NCBI RefSeq assembly: GCF_015277735.1
Contig: NZ_JADHDA010000006.1
Coordinates: 108,689-172,688 of the forward strand
DNA length: 64,000 nucleotides
Source of the DNA: Psychrobacter sp. NG254
GTDB taxonomy: Bacteria > Pseudomonadota > Gammaproteobacteria > Pseudomonadales > Moraxellaceae
Direction: 5' to 3'
This document shows positions 28,858 through 37,609 of the stretch, piece by piece (within the stretch, counting starts at the first letter, position 1; each line of letters starts with the position of its first letter). Made by a program: the position numbers and the translations under genes. The notes beneath the pieces are model-generated. The model had not been told where the DNA came from. It saw nothing but the letters and a program-made list of their open reading frames with translations, and searched no databases.

Positions 28858-30702
28858 ATGTGTGGAATCGTAGGGGCAGTTGCTGAGCGAAATATCGCTA
28901 ATATTTTATTAGAAGGTTTGAAGCGCCTAGAATATAGAGGTTATGACTCAGCTGGTCTAACCGTTATTCGTGATGGAGCGTTACATCGCGAGCGCCAAGT
29001 CGGTAAAGTACAGGCACTGGTTGATGCTGTTGCTATCAATCCAGAATTTTTTGATGGGCATATCGGTATTGCTCACACGCGCTGGGCCACTCATGGTGAG
29101 CCTGCGCAGCGTAACGCGCATCCTCATGTTTCAGGTAAAATTGCTGTCGTTCACAATGGTATCGTCGAAAACTACGCTGAGCTAAAAGAAGCATTGATAG
29201 CCAAAGGCTATGAATTTACCTCGCAGACAGATACTGAAGTCGTTGCGCATCTGATTCATGATATCTACAAAAAGACGCCTGATTTATTAGAAGCAGTGCG
29301 CACCATTATCCCAATGCTACATGGCGCATTTGCCTTGGGTATCGTGCATGTGGACAACCCAGATGAGCTCATTACGGTACGTCTAGGCTCACCACTCGTC
29401 ATCGGTGTGGGTATCGGTGAGAACTTTATTGCCTCAGATCAATTGGCATTGCTGCCAGTGACCAATCGCTTTATGTACCTAGAAGAAGGCGATATCGCCA
29501 AACTGACTCGCAGCAGCATTCAAGTTTTTGCAGATGGTGTTGAAGTGCAACGTCAAATACATGAAATTGATGCCACCCAGCATAGCGCTGACAAAGGCGA
29601 GTTTAAGCACTACATGCTCAAAGAAATCTATGAGCAACCAGATGCCGTCGCCCGCACGCTTGAGATGGCAGTAGACAATGGCGAAACCAGCAAGTTACGT
29701 GATGACTTTTTGCAGCGTCATGAGTCTCAGCTGTCAGGTATCCGTCATGTGCAAGTGATTGCTTGCGGTACCAGTTATCACTCGGGACTGGTCGCGAAAT
29801 ACTGGTTTGAAAGTATGATTCGTATTCCGTGTTCAGTCGAAGTGGCCAGTGAGTTCCGCTATCGTAACCCTGTGGTGGTAGATAACTCACTGGTAATTTG
29901 TATTTCTCAATCTGGTGAAACAGCCGATACGCTATCTGCATTACGTGATATCCAAAAGCACATGCCAGCCGGTTTGGTCAGCTTGGCACTATGTAATGTA
30001 CCGACCTCATCACTGGTACGCGAGACGGATATTTTCTTGCCAACACTGGCAGGACCTGAGATTGGTGTGGCATCGACCAAAGCCTTTACGACTCAGCTAG
30101 TGGCTCTGATGCTATTGGTATTGAAAGTTGGTGTCGCTCAGCAGCGTATGACTGATGAGCGTTTGGGTACATTACTCGGTGAGCTACAGCAGCTACCTGG
30201 ACAGTTATACGCCAGCCTAAACCTTGATGGCCCTATCAAGGCCATGAGCCAGCACTTTGAAGACAAGAAAAGCTGTTTGTTTTTGGGACGCGGCCTACAG
30301 TACCCAATCGCGCTAGAGGGCGCACTAAAACTCAAAGAGATCTCTTATATCCATGCCGAAGGCTATGCAGCAGGCGAGCTCAAACACGGCCCATTGGCAC
30401 TGGTCGATAAAGACATGCCAATCGTGGTGCTCGCACCCAAAGACAGTATGTTTGACAAACTCAAAGCCAACATGCAAGAAGTACACGCACGTCATGGTGA
30501 GCTGTTTGTATTTGCAAGCGAGTCCAGTCAGATGGTCGAAGAGGATCGTCTACACGTGGTCTATGTCCCTGATGTGAGTGAAGCCCTAGCCCCTATCGTC
30601 TACAGCGTACCTGTACAGCTGCTGTCGTATCATGTCGCCGTGATGCGTGGTACTGACGTCGATCAGCCTCGCAATTTGGCCAAGAGCGTCACGGTGGAAT
30701 AA
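28858..30702 (+). CDS. glmS: Glutamine--fructose-6-phosphate aminotransferase (isomerizing)
   Basis: First step of the hexosamine pathway: glucosamine-6-phosphate from fructose-6-phosphate and glutamine. After Met removal Cys is the N-terminal nucleophile (CGIVGAVAERN). The glutaminase domain has RLEYRGYDSAG, HTRWATHG and HNGIVENY; two SIS domains follow (CGTSYHSGLVAKYWFES, SQSGETADTL, STKAFTTQ), and the C-terminus ends DQPRNLAKSVTVE as in the family. Length 614. AAGGA precedes ATG. No glmS ribozyme-like structure is expected in this lineage and none was noticed. Confidence 0.97.
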   Translation: MCGIVGAVAERNIANILLEGLKRLEYRGYDSAGLTVIRDGALHRERQVGKVQALVDAVAINPEFFDGHIGIAHTRWATHGEPAQRNAHPHVSGKIAVVHNGIVENYAELKEALIAKGYEFTSQTDTEVVAHLIHDIYKKTPDLLEAVRTIIPMLHGAFALGIVHVDNPDELITVRLGSPLVIGVGIGENFIASDQLALLPVTNRFMYLEEGDIAKLTRSSIQVFADGVEVQRQIHEIDATQHSADKGEFKHYMLKEIYEQPDAVARTLEMAVDNGETSKLRDDFLQRHESQLSGIRHVQVIACGTSYHSGLVAKYWFESMIRIPCSVEVASEFRYRNPVVVDNSLVICISQSGETADTLSALRDIQKHMPAGLVSLALCNVPTSSLVRETDIFLPTLAGPEIGVASTKAFTTQLVALMLLVLKVGVAQQRMTDERLGTLLGELQQLPGQLYASLNLDGPIKAMSQHFEDKKSCLFLGRGLQYPIALEGALKLKEISYIHAEGYAAGELKHGPLALVDKDMPIVVLAPKDSMFDKLKANMQEVHARHGELFVFASESSQMVEEDRLHVVYVPDVSEALAPIVYSVPVQLLSYHVAVMRGTDVDQPRNLAKSVTVE

Positions 30703-30806
30703 GAAAAGTTACTCTACGATAACTCTTGTGAGCGAGTAATAAAGTATCATACTGAGTATTTACTCGTCATACTGAATAACTACCAATCATAATATTGTGC
30801 CACCCT

Positions 30807-30853
30807 AAGTCCTTCGTCATCTGGTATTAATGAGATGGCGAAGGACTTTTTTA
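30807..30853 (+). terminator. Terminator downstream of glmS
   Basis: Stem AGTCCTTCGTCATCT/AGATGGCGAAGGACT (one G-T pair) with an 11-base loop and a T run, about 100 bases after the glmS stop. Confidence 0.88.
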
Positions 30854-30907
30854 TGTCTAACGACATATAAAAATATCAATAACTTATATAATAATAGCAT
30901 CTAAAAT

Positions 30908-31681
30908 ATGGGCACTAAAAGCATGGATATCGAGAGCGACACCGCTGACCAAATAGAGATTATTTATGAAGATGAGCATCTGGTAGCGATAAATAAAGAA
31001 GCGGGATTATTGGTGCATCGCAGTTGGCTAGACAAAGGCGAAACGCGCTTTGCCATGCAGCTCACTCGTGATGCGGTAGGGTGCCATGTGTTTCCGGTGC
31101 ATCGGTTAGACAAGCCCACATCTGGCGTATTATTGTTTGCCAAGACCTCAGCCGTAGCGCGTAGCCTTGGCGAGGCCTTTACGGCACATACCGTGACGAA
31201 GCAATATCTAGCTGTAGTACGCGGCTTTATGCCAGACCAAGGCAGCATTGATTATGCGCTTAGCTTTAAACCTGATGCCATTGCCGATAAATTTGCCGAC
31301 TTAGACAAGCCTGCTCAAGAGGCGGTGACCCATTGGCAAAGCTTGGCACAAGTTGAGCTGCCATTTGCAGTGTCAAAAAAGCACGCCACTAGCCGCTATA
31401 GTCTGGTACGCTTGATACCCGAGACTGGGCGTAAGCATCAGCTGCGTCGGCATATGAGACATGTATTCCATCATATCGTGGGCGATACCAGCCACGGTGA
31501 TATACGGCACACACGATTTTTTCGTACTCACTATGACTGTACACGCATGCTGCTGCATGCTCAGACTTTAGCACTCAGCCATCCGGTCACTGGCGAGCCA
31601 TTGTTGCTAAAAGCAGGATTAGATGAGCAGTGGATGCGCATCTTAGAAGAGTTCTCTTGGGTAGAGAGCGCTGAATATTAG
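30908..31681 (+). CDS. truC: tRNA pseudouridine(65) synthase TruC
   Basis: RluA-family pseudouridine synthase that modifies U65 in certain tRNAs. It contains IIYEDEHLVAINKEAGLLVHRS, the catalytic loop HRLDKPTSGVLLF with Asp68, and the TruC-like RKHQLRRHMRHVFHHIVGDTSHGD near the C-terminus. No S4 domain is attached, which favours TruC over RluA or RluC/D. Length 257 fits. The start is ATG 30908 or ATG 30923; neither has a good ribosome site. Confidence 0.88.
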   Translation: MGTKSMDIESDTADQIEIIYEDEHLVAINKEAGLLVHRSWLDKGETRFAMQLTRDAVGCHVFPVHRLDKPTSGVLLFAKTSAVARSLGEAFTAHTVTKQYLAVVRGFMPDQGSIDYALSFKPDAIADKFADLDKPAQEAVTHWQSLAQVELPFAVSKKHATSRYSLVRLIPETGRKHQLRRHMRHVFHHIVGDTSHGDIRHTRFFRTHYDCTRMLLHAQTLALSHPVTGEPLLLKAGLDEQWMRILEEFSWVESAEY

Positions 31682-32271
31682 ACAGAGTAAGGTTTTCTGG
31701 TACTATCGTTTACTAGATGTTAAGGTTTAGTACCCTAACGAGGATTTGTTAATTTGAGTATTTTATTTTGAACAAATTGTGTTATTTCTCAAAACCATAC
31801 TTTCTTTGAAGACTCTTATTAATGACTAAAAGATTAAACAAAAGCCTGAAACAGCTAAACCACTCCCTATAGCAGCTCTTAGTACGAGTTTCACACCAAA
31901 ATGGCAAATATTTAGCTGGTTGGTGTTTGTTACTTCAATTGTGTTCTATCTACGCTAATAGAGCGAGGTATTGATAAGATCATAATGCCTTTTTCAAGGC
32001 AATTACATTCTAAACGTTACGCAACTCTCATTTGGTCAACAGTTTTAATAATTCCAGCCTCTTAATTATCTATTTCAATAGATACATTTTAAGTTCGATA
32101 TTTGTTAGCATAGGCAGCTATTTTTGAAAAAGCAGCCTTAAGTCGTATATTAAGAAAAATACTAGTAGTAACTTAATATTGACCAAATAACATGACAATC
32201 TACTAAAGGTGATTGCTTCATTTAGCATCTTTCTTTCTAATATCAACAATATTACCTTTAAAGAATAAACA
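31682..32271. other. 590-base AT-rich spacer with a possible broken small ORF
   Basis: No intact gene is convincing. Around 31821-31970 an ATG opens a 16-codon frame, and a second frame, shifted relative to it, reads KPLPIAALSTSFTPKW then a hydrophobic IFSWLVFVTSIVFYLR before a stop. This looks like the remains of a small single-helix membrane protein split by a frameshift, or chance. A weak hairpin TGCCTT/AAGGCA lies near 31987. Otherwise nothing clear. Confidence 0.35.
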
Positions 32272-33192
32272 ATGGTTTATAAATACTTAAAAAAGCTTTT
32301 CTTTTACAACAGAAGAAAAAGATCTTATCTTGGTGAAAGTCTGACTATAGCTGCTAAATCGTATCAAAAGGCAGCTGAGCGGGGTCATACCACCTCTCAG
32401 TATCATCTTGGTCTACTTTACCAAGAAGGGAAAGGTGTTCCTCAAGATTTGACTACAGCTATCAGTTGGTACCAAAAGGCAGCTGAGCAAGGTCATGCCA
32501 TCTCCCAATATCATCTTGGTTTACTTTACCAAGATAGGAAAGGCGTTCGTCAAGATTTGGCTACAGCTGTAACCTGGTATCAAAAGGCAGCTGAGCAAGG
32601 TTATGTCATTGCCCAGTATCATCTTGGTGTACTGTATCAGGATGGCAAAGGCGTTCCTCAAGATGTGGCTACGGCTATCAGTTGGTATAAAAAGGCAGCT
32701 GAGCAGCGTCATATCACCTCTCAGTATCATCTTGGTTTACTTTACCAAGATGGGAAAGGCGTTCCTCAAGATGTGGCTACGGCTATCAGTTGGTACCAAA
32801 AGGCAGCTGAACAAGGTCATGCCATCTCCCAGTATCATCTTGGTTTACTTTACCAAGATGGGAAAGACGTTCCTCAAGATTTGACTACGGCTATCAGTTG
32901 GTATCAAAAGGCAGCTGATCAGCGTCATATCACCTCCCAGTATCATCTTGGTGTACTTTACCAAGATGGGAAAGGTGTTCGTCAAGATTTGACTACGGCT
33001 ATCAGTTGGTACCAAAAGGCAGCTGAACAAGGTCATGCCATCTCCCAGTATCATCTTGGTTTACTTTACCAAGATGGGAAAGGCGTTCGTCAAGATAAGT
33101 TTCAAGCAAAAGAATGGTTTGGTAAGGCTTGTGATAGTGGTGATCAAAATGGGTGCGATAAGTACCGAATATTAAATGAATCGGGTTACTGA
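32272..33192 (+). CDS. Sel1-repeat protein with near-identical repeats
   Basis: 306-residue protein made almost wholly of Sel1-like (SLR) tetratricopeptide-type repeats of 36 residues: seven QYHLG(L/V)LYQ(D/E)GKGV(P/R)QD units with SWYQKAAEQGH linkers, then a diverged Cys-containing cap (EWFGKACDSGDQNGCDKY). SLR proteins act as scaffolds for protein-protein contacts. The repeats are also nearly identical in DNA (108-bp units from about 32370 to 33110), so they expanded or were homogenised recently. No signal peptide is visible; the N-terminus (MVYKYLKKLFFYNRRKRS) is basic. AT-rich flanks. Confidence 0.88.
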   Translation: MVYKYLKKLFFYNRRKRSYLGESLTIAAKSYQKAAERGHTTSQYHLGLLYQEGKGVPQDLTTAISWYQKAAEQGHAISQYHLGLLYQDRKGVRQDLATAVTWYQKAAEQGYVIAQYHLGVLYQDGKGVPQDVATAISWYKKAAEQRHITSQYHLGLLYQDGKGVPQDVATAISWYQKAAEQGHAISQYHLGLLYQDGKDVPQDLTTAISWYQKAADQRHITSQYHLGVLYQDGKGVRQDLTTAISWYQKAAEQGHAISQYHLGLLYQDGKGVRQDKFQAKEWFGKACDSGDQNGCDKYRILNESGY

Positions 33193-33477
33193 TCTCGTTT
33201 ATTTAGTATGAAAACATCTTGATGTGGCTCATACATATAGAATCAGCATCAAAAAAATGCTTATCGGTTTAAGACACCTTAAAAACCTAAGCACTTAGAT
33301 TATTAAAATAAATCTAGCCGTCTGTTGTAAGCACATCCCAACCAAATCTACTCATCACCCCGTTAAACACATTTGCAGAATACTTAATACAGCCCACTAA
33401 ACTGAGCGTAATTCTCCGCATTAAGCACTACTATGCTATTCATGACCCTTATATTTTAAATACATCAATATAGCTAA

Positions 33478-34293
33478 TTAGAACAATCCTTTATAAAGGA
33501 AGTAACACCCTACTACGGTCAACAGTACTGCAAAACATTTTTTTAATAGTTGCGGTGATAATATATGAGCGACTTTTGCCCCTATCTTGGCGGTAAAAAA
33601 GCTCATGATGCTGATACCTAAAAAGGCATAAATATGAACAAAACCAATCGTATTGGGCACATTGACTTGAGCCTGCATCCCAAAGATCATAAACCCTAAC
33701 GCCCCGGCAATCGCAATGGGTAGGCCACACGCCGCTGACGTGCCAACTGCTTTTTGCATCACCACACCATAACGCGTGAGATAAGGTACGGTTAAGCTAC
33801 CGCCGCCAATCCCAAAGATGGCAGAAGCGATACCAATAACGCCACCTGCTGCTAGTTGCTTAGGTTTTGAAGGTAGTACTGCATTGGTATTACTGGCACT
33901 ATTATTCGCTTTATTTTTGCCACCCACAAACATTTTATAGGCAACCCACAGCAAAAATATGCCAACGATGAGCTGAAGATATAACCCTGATATCTGCCCT
34001 GCAATCCCTGCCCCAAAAAAGCACCCTATCGCTAAGCCTGGTACTAGATTCTTAAAGACAGGCCACATGACTGCGCCTCGTTTATTGTGTGCCATTAGCG
34101 AGCTTATAGACGTCACAATAATGGTCGCAAGCGAGGTCCCTAGCGCTAAATGCATTATATTGTCAGCAGGGTAACCCATTTGAGTAAAGACGATAAAGAG
34201 TAGCGGTACGATGATCGTACCACCGCCCACGCCAAACAGCCCCGCAGCAAATCCTGCTAGAGCACCTATGATTAAAAAGATAATGAGTTCCAC
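33478..34293 (-). CDS. TauE/SafE-family membrane permease (putative sulfite/organosulfonate exporter)
   Basis: 271-residue inner-membrane protein with about eight hydrophobic helices. The duplicated family motif is seen as LAGFAAGLFGVGGGTIIVPLL near residue 12 and GIASAIFGIGGGSLTVPYL near residue 155. Substrate unknown; family members move sulfite, sulfoacetate or similar anions. It lies downstream of the flavin reductase on the same strand with a 173-base gap, so a link with the sulfur-amino-acid genes upstream is possible but not shown. Confidence 0.88.
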   Translation of the reverse strand: MELIIFLIIGALAGFAAGLFGVGGGTIIVPLLFIVFTQMGYPADNIMHLALGTSLATIIVTSISSLMAHNKRGAVMWPVFKNLVPGLAIGCFFGAGIAGQISGLYLQLIVGIFLLWVAYKMFVGGKNKANNSASNTNAVLPSKPKQLAAGGVIGIASAIFGIGGGSLTVPYLTRYGVVMQKAVGTSAACGLPIAIAGALGFMIFGMQAQVNVPNTIGFVHIYAFLGISIMSFFTAKIGAKVAHILSPQLLKKCFAVLLTVVGCYFLYKGLF

Positions 34294-34466
34294 GGAATAT
34301 TTACTTCTCAGATTGATGATGAATCTAGTTGATTCAGTTTAAAAGACAGACAAGGCAACCGAACGCAGATGTATAGGTGATACTTCAAATGGGGTTAACG
34401 CTGTCACTCTTTTATAGAGGATTGACTATAGTTTGATGGATATTCGATAATAGCCAGACCATTGAC

Positions 34467-34982
34467 CTAAGCGATGGCCACTTGACCCACTCGAGAATAA
34501 GCACGGTTAAAATAAACCAGACCCTCCTCTGACCCATCTTGCTGCTCAGATTGTTTGATGGCGACTACTCGGCACATAAAAACACTGTGCGTCCCCACCT
34601 CCTGAACATGCTCAATCTCACAGTCAAAACTGACCAATGCATCTTCTAGAATAGGAGAGCCTGTCACTAGCTGAGTCCAAGCACCCTGTTCAAAGCGCTC
34701 TACTGACTGTAGTTTTGAGGCAAAAGTGTTAGAAATCGATTCATGATGAGCGCCCAATACATTGACGCTCAGTGTTTTATTTTCAATAAAATACGCATGT
34801 GAGCGTGACGTCTGATTCATACAGACGAGCAAAGTTGGCGGTGTATCGGTGACACTGCATACAGCCGACGCCGTAAACCCATGAACGCCCGAAACGCCTG
34901 CTGTAGTGACCACGTTGACCGCTGTCGTTAACAAAGACATGGCGTCTCTAAAATCAGTTGCTTCAATCCTATCTTTAATCAT
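34467..34982 (-). CDS. Flavin reductase-like FMN-binding protein
   Basis: 171 residues of the flavin-reductase split-barrel family (HpaC/RutF-like): FRDAMSLLTTAVNVVTTAG at residues 11-29, GFTASAVCSVTDTPPTLLVCMNQTS as the flavin phosphate-binding region, SVNVLGAHHESISNTFA, and a C-terminal HSVFMCRVVAI. Such enzymes supply FMNH2 or FADH2 to partner monooxygenases. It begins 39 bases after mesD on the same strand, so I infer that it feeds reduced flavin to MesX/MesD. No oxygenase other than the putative partner lies nearby. Confidence 0.88.
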   Translation of the reverse strand: MIKDRIEATDFRDAMSLLTTAVNVVTTAGVSGVHGFTASAVCSVTDTPPTLLVCMNQTSRSHAYFIENKTLSVNVLGAHHESISNTFASKLQSVERFEQGAWTQLVTGSPILEDALVSFDCEIEHVQEVGTHSVFMCRVVAIKQSEQQDGSEEGLVYFNRAYSRVGQVAIA

Positions 34983-35021
34983 TATTCCAATCCTACATTT
35001 GGATTATCACTGGTCATCCGC

Positions 35022-36050
35022 TTAGCCTGCTAGTTCTTGACGAACGATTTTGGCACCTGCACTTAATGCGGCGAGCTTACCTCGTGCAACTTGGCGAGAC
35101 AACGGTGCCATACCGCAATTGGTCGCAGGATAGAGCTTATCAGCATCAACAAACTGCAATGCTTTGCGTAAGGTATCTGCCACTGCCTCAGGAGTCTCGA
35201 TATTATTGGTTGCTACATCAATAGCACCAATCATCACTTTTTTGCCGCGAATGAGTTCGATCAAATCCATGGGTACGCGTGAGTTCTGACATTCAAGTGA
35301 GACAATATCAATTTTCGACTGCTGCAGTTTAGGAAATGCTTTTTCATACTGACGCCACTCTGACCCCAGTGTTTTCTTCCAATTATTATTGGCTTCGATA
35401 CCATAGCCATAGCAGATATGCACCGCTGTCTCACACTTGAGTCCTTCGATGGCACGCTCTAATGTGGCGATACCCCAGTCGTTGACGTCATCAAAAAACA
35501 CATTAAAGGCGGGTTCATCGAATTGAATGATATCCACGCCAGCAGCTTCTAACTCTTTGGCTTCTTGATTTAGAATTTTAGCAAATTCCCAAGCCAATTT
35601 CTCACGGCTTTTATAATGACCGTCATATAGCGTATCAATCATCGTCATCGGCCCAGGTAGCGCCCATTTGATTGGCTGATCCGTCTGCTGACGTAAAAAT
35701 TTAGCGTCTTCAACAAATACTGGCCTTTGACGGCTCACAGCACCAACCACTGACGGTACACTCGCATCATAGCGATTACGGATTTTAACGGTCTTGCGCT
35801 GCTCAAAATCCACGCCGTCGAGATGTTCAATGAAGGTGGTCACAAAATGCTGACGGGTCTGCTCACCATCACTGACGATATCAATCCCTGCATGTCGTTG
35901 TTCTTGCAGTGACAACCGCAGAGCGTCTTGTTTTGCTTCGATCAGCTGCTCGCCTTCTAATGCCCAAGGCGACCAGATTTTTTCAGGCTCTGCCAACCAA
36001 GAAGGTTTTGGTAAGCTGCCAGCAGTTGAGGTTGGTAGTAATATATCCAT
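35022..36050 (-). CDS. mesD: Core methionine synthase MesD (MetE C-terminal-domain homologue)
   Basis: 342 residues matching only the catalytic barrel of cobalamin-independent MetE, without the N-terminal folate-binding half. Zinc ligands are visible as His211 and Cys213 (HICYG), Glu253 (SLECQNS) and Cys312 (NCGMAP); DEPAF (178-182) is the homocysteine-site acidic pair. From established work (Price and colleagues on folate-independent methionine synthases), MesD needs the partner MesX (DUF1852) and oxygen, and its methyl donor is not settled to my knowledge. Here mesX lies upstream and a flavin reductase downstream. A family B element separates it from mesX by about 210 bases. Confidence 0.9.
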   Translation of the reverse strand: MDILLPTSTAGSLPKPSWLAEPEKIWSPWALEGEQLIEAKQDALRLSLQEQRHAGIDIVSDGEQTRQHFVTTFIEHLDGVDFEQRKTVKIRNRYDASVPSVVGAVSRQRPVFVEDAKFLRQQTDQPIKWALPGPMTMIDTLYDGHYKSREKLAWEFAKILNQEAKELEAAGVDIIQFDEPAFNVFFDDVNDWGIATLERAIEGLKCETAVHICYGYGIEANNNWKKTLGSEWRQYEKAFPKLQQSKIDIVSLECQNSRVPMDLIELIRGKKVMIGAIDVATNNIETPEAVADTLRKALQFVDADKLYPATNCGMAPLSRQVARGKLAALSAGAKIVRQELAG

Positions 36051-36082
36051 GATAATTTGTCTTCTTTATTTTAGGTAGTGAT

Positions 36083-36256
36083 TAGGGCATGTCCTCAATT
36101 CAATCGGTATTCATCTAAATGGGTTAAAAATGGCCAAATCTTGCCAAACGGCGTCAAATAGCTGACTAATATCTCGATATTATCTGCGCTATTTTCCTTG
36201 TTTGACTGCCATTTATCTCATTTTTATCACCATTTTTAAAATGAGGACACGCCCTA
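36083..36256 (+). repeat. Family B foldback element, copy 1 (170 bp plus TA target), inside mesX-mesD
   Basis: 170-bp non-coding core (36085-36254) flanked by TA on each side. Terminal inverted repeats GGGC(A/G)TGTCCTCA at both ends are clear, and inner arms (AAATGG...CCATTT, CAAATAGC...GCTATTTT, AATATCTCGATATT) make the whole element a long imperfect hairpin. It is the reverse complement of 56842-57011, the same length and about 94% identical by eye. It occupies nearly all of the mesX-mesD gap. Confidence 0.88.
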
Positions 36257-36260
36257 GCAA

Positions 36261-37283
36261 TTAGGCAGCGTATTTTTTGACTGATTCTTTTTGATCAATT
36301 TTGTTTATAGCTTCATAGCTTGCCGCCCATTCCTCAAGTATCGCTTGATATGGCTTGATGAACGTCTCTTCAGTGAACTTGCCTTGTGTCACAGCCATTT
36401 GGCTGCGCTCTTCACGATCGTACACAATTTGCGTCAATGAATAATCTTGGTATTTAAGGCTTGGCTGATAGACATCACTGGCGCTTGAGTTGGCATTATA
36501 AATCTCAGGACGGTAGATTTTCTGAAAGGTCTCCATGGTACTGATCGCACTGATGAGCTCAAGGTCGGTGTAATCACTCAGCAAATCACCCGCAAAGTAG
36601 AATGCTAACGGCGCGACACTGTCAGCAGGCATAAAATAACGTACGGTTAGACCCATTTTATGGAAATAGTCATCAGTCAATGAATAGTCATCCTGTCTAT
36701 ACTCAACCCCCAATACAGGGTGTTTGTTAGCCGTACGGTGATAGGTTTTGCTGGTTGAGACACTCAGGCAAATGACAGGTGCTTTGTTAAAGTTGGCTGT
36801 GTAGGCCTCTGATTGCAATACATACTGGAACAGCTTGCCATGTAAATCACCAAAACTCTCCGGCGTTGGCGTGTTTGGTTTTTTACTAAAATGCTCTGAT
36901 AGCACGATGCTAAAGTCATAGTCACGCACATAAGAGGAGAAGCTGTTGCCGATCATGCCCGCAATACGCTTATTGTCTTTATGATCAACGATCGTGGTTT
37001 TGAGCGTTTCGATAACGGGGAAAGTATCCCCATTGCCTGCAATATCCATATCGACTGAGATGATGTCAACCTCAACAGAATAACGGTCTGCGGTTGGGTT
37101 ATCCCAATGCGCCAATGCATTAAAACGGTTATTGATCATTCTTAACGTTTTGCGTAGGTTCTCTTGACGATGTTCACCACGCGCCAGATTGGCAAAATTC
37201 GTCGTCAGACGCGTGCTGTCTGCAGGATGATAGTTTTCATCAAAACGAATGCTCGAAATGGAACAGCTAAAATTTTTGCTCAT
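36261..37283 (-). CDS. mesX: MesX, DUF1852 partner of methionine synthase MesD
   Basis: 340-residue soluble protein. The DUF1852 family pattern is strong: SSIRFDENYHPADSTRLTTNFANLARGEHRQENLR...MINNRFNALAHWDNP in residues 10-62, then EVDIISVDM. Known genetics shows it is required, with oxygen, for MesD-type methionine synthesis; the chemistry is unknown. Transcribed ahead of mesD and the flavin reductase. A TGAA-N5-TTCA palindrome, the MetR-site pattern, lies 111 bases upstream. The stop lies 5 bases from the family B element. Confidence 0.92.
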   Translation of the reverse strand: MSKNFSCSISSIRFDENYHPADSTRLTTNFANLARGEHRQENLRKTLRMINNRFNALAHWDNPTADRYSVEVDIISVDMDIAGNGDTFPVIETLKTTIVDHKDNKRIAGMIGNSFSSYVRDYDFSIVLSEHFSKKPNTPTPESFGDLHGKLFQYVLQSEAYTANFNKAPVICLSVSTSKTYHRTANKHPVLGVEYRQDDYSLTDDYFHKMGLTVRYFMPADSVAPLAFYFAGDLLSDYTDLELISAISTMETFQKIYRPEIYNANSSASDVYQPSLKYQDYSLTQIVYDREERSQMAVTQGKFTEETFIKPYQAILEEWAASYEAINKIDQKESVKKYAA

Positions 37284-37515
37284 GGTGACTCACTACCCTA
37301 TTCTCGTTATCTGAGATAAACCAAATGTTTGTATGGGATGAATCATACCTAAATTTAAACATGAATAAAAACGATACTATTTTAATAAAAGATGAATAAT
37401 ATTCATGTTAATAGAATTGGATGACAGCGGTTTCAATTACAGCTTATGTTGCATCGGTAGCAAAGTACTTTTTTCTACGTTGCTCTATTTAATGGTATCA
37501 AGCATTTGTATCAGA
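37284..37515 (-). promoter_or_regulatory. Control region upstream of mesX
   Basis: AT-rich non-coding DNA. A TATGAT -10-like hexamer reads on the minus strand at 37347-37342 with no good -35. This fits an activator-dependent promoter, whose predicted start (about 37335) would put the MetR-like box near -65. These assignments are inference. Confidence 0.4.
37394..37406 (-). promoter_or_regulatory. Candidate MetR-binding site
   Basis: TGAATAATATTCA, a perfect interrupted palindrome of form TGAA-N5-TTCA with an A/T centre, the consensus for the LysR-type methionine regulator MetR. The whole inverted repeat extends one more base pair each side (ATGAATA-A-TATTCAT). It lies 111 bases upstream of mesX, close to the -65 position usual for LysR regulators. 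No metR gene is in the window. Confidence 0.55.
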
Positions 37516-37565
37516 CAAAAAAATAGTAGTGATACGCCATTTATGAAATGATGTATCACTACTAT
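37516..37565 (-). terminator. Terminator of the alcohol dehydrogenase gene
   Basis: Perfect 13-bp stem ATAGTAGTGATAC/GTATCACTACTAT, followed on the minus strand by a run of seven T. Confidence 0.88.
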
Positions 37566-37609
37566 GATTAGAACTGGCTACCTTTAGGGTCAGTAACCTT
37601 TAGCGACTT

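Noticed and set aside
28252..28858. glmS ribozyme or riboswitch upstream of glmS
   Set aside because: A separate exported-protein gene occupies most of the spacer, and no ribozyme core (as in Gram-positive glmS) was noticed.
32521..33054. Other-frame ORFs over the Sel1 repeats
   Set aside because: They are artefacts of the 108-bp repeat, which is a multiple of three and so keeps alternative frames open on both strands.
37393..37407. The mesX palindrome as a generic Fur or ArcA site
   Set aside because: Spacing and letters fit TGAA-N5-TTCA; neither the Fur 19-bp pattern nor an ArcA direct repeat is matched.
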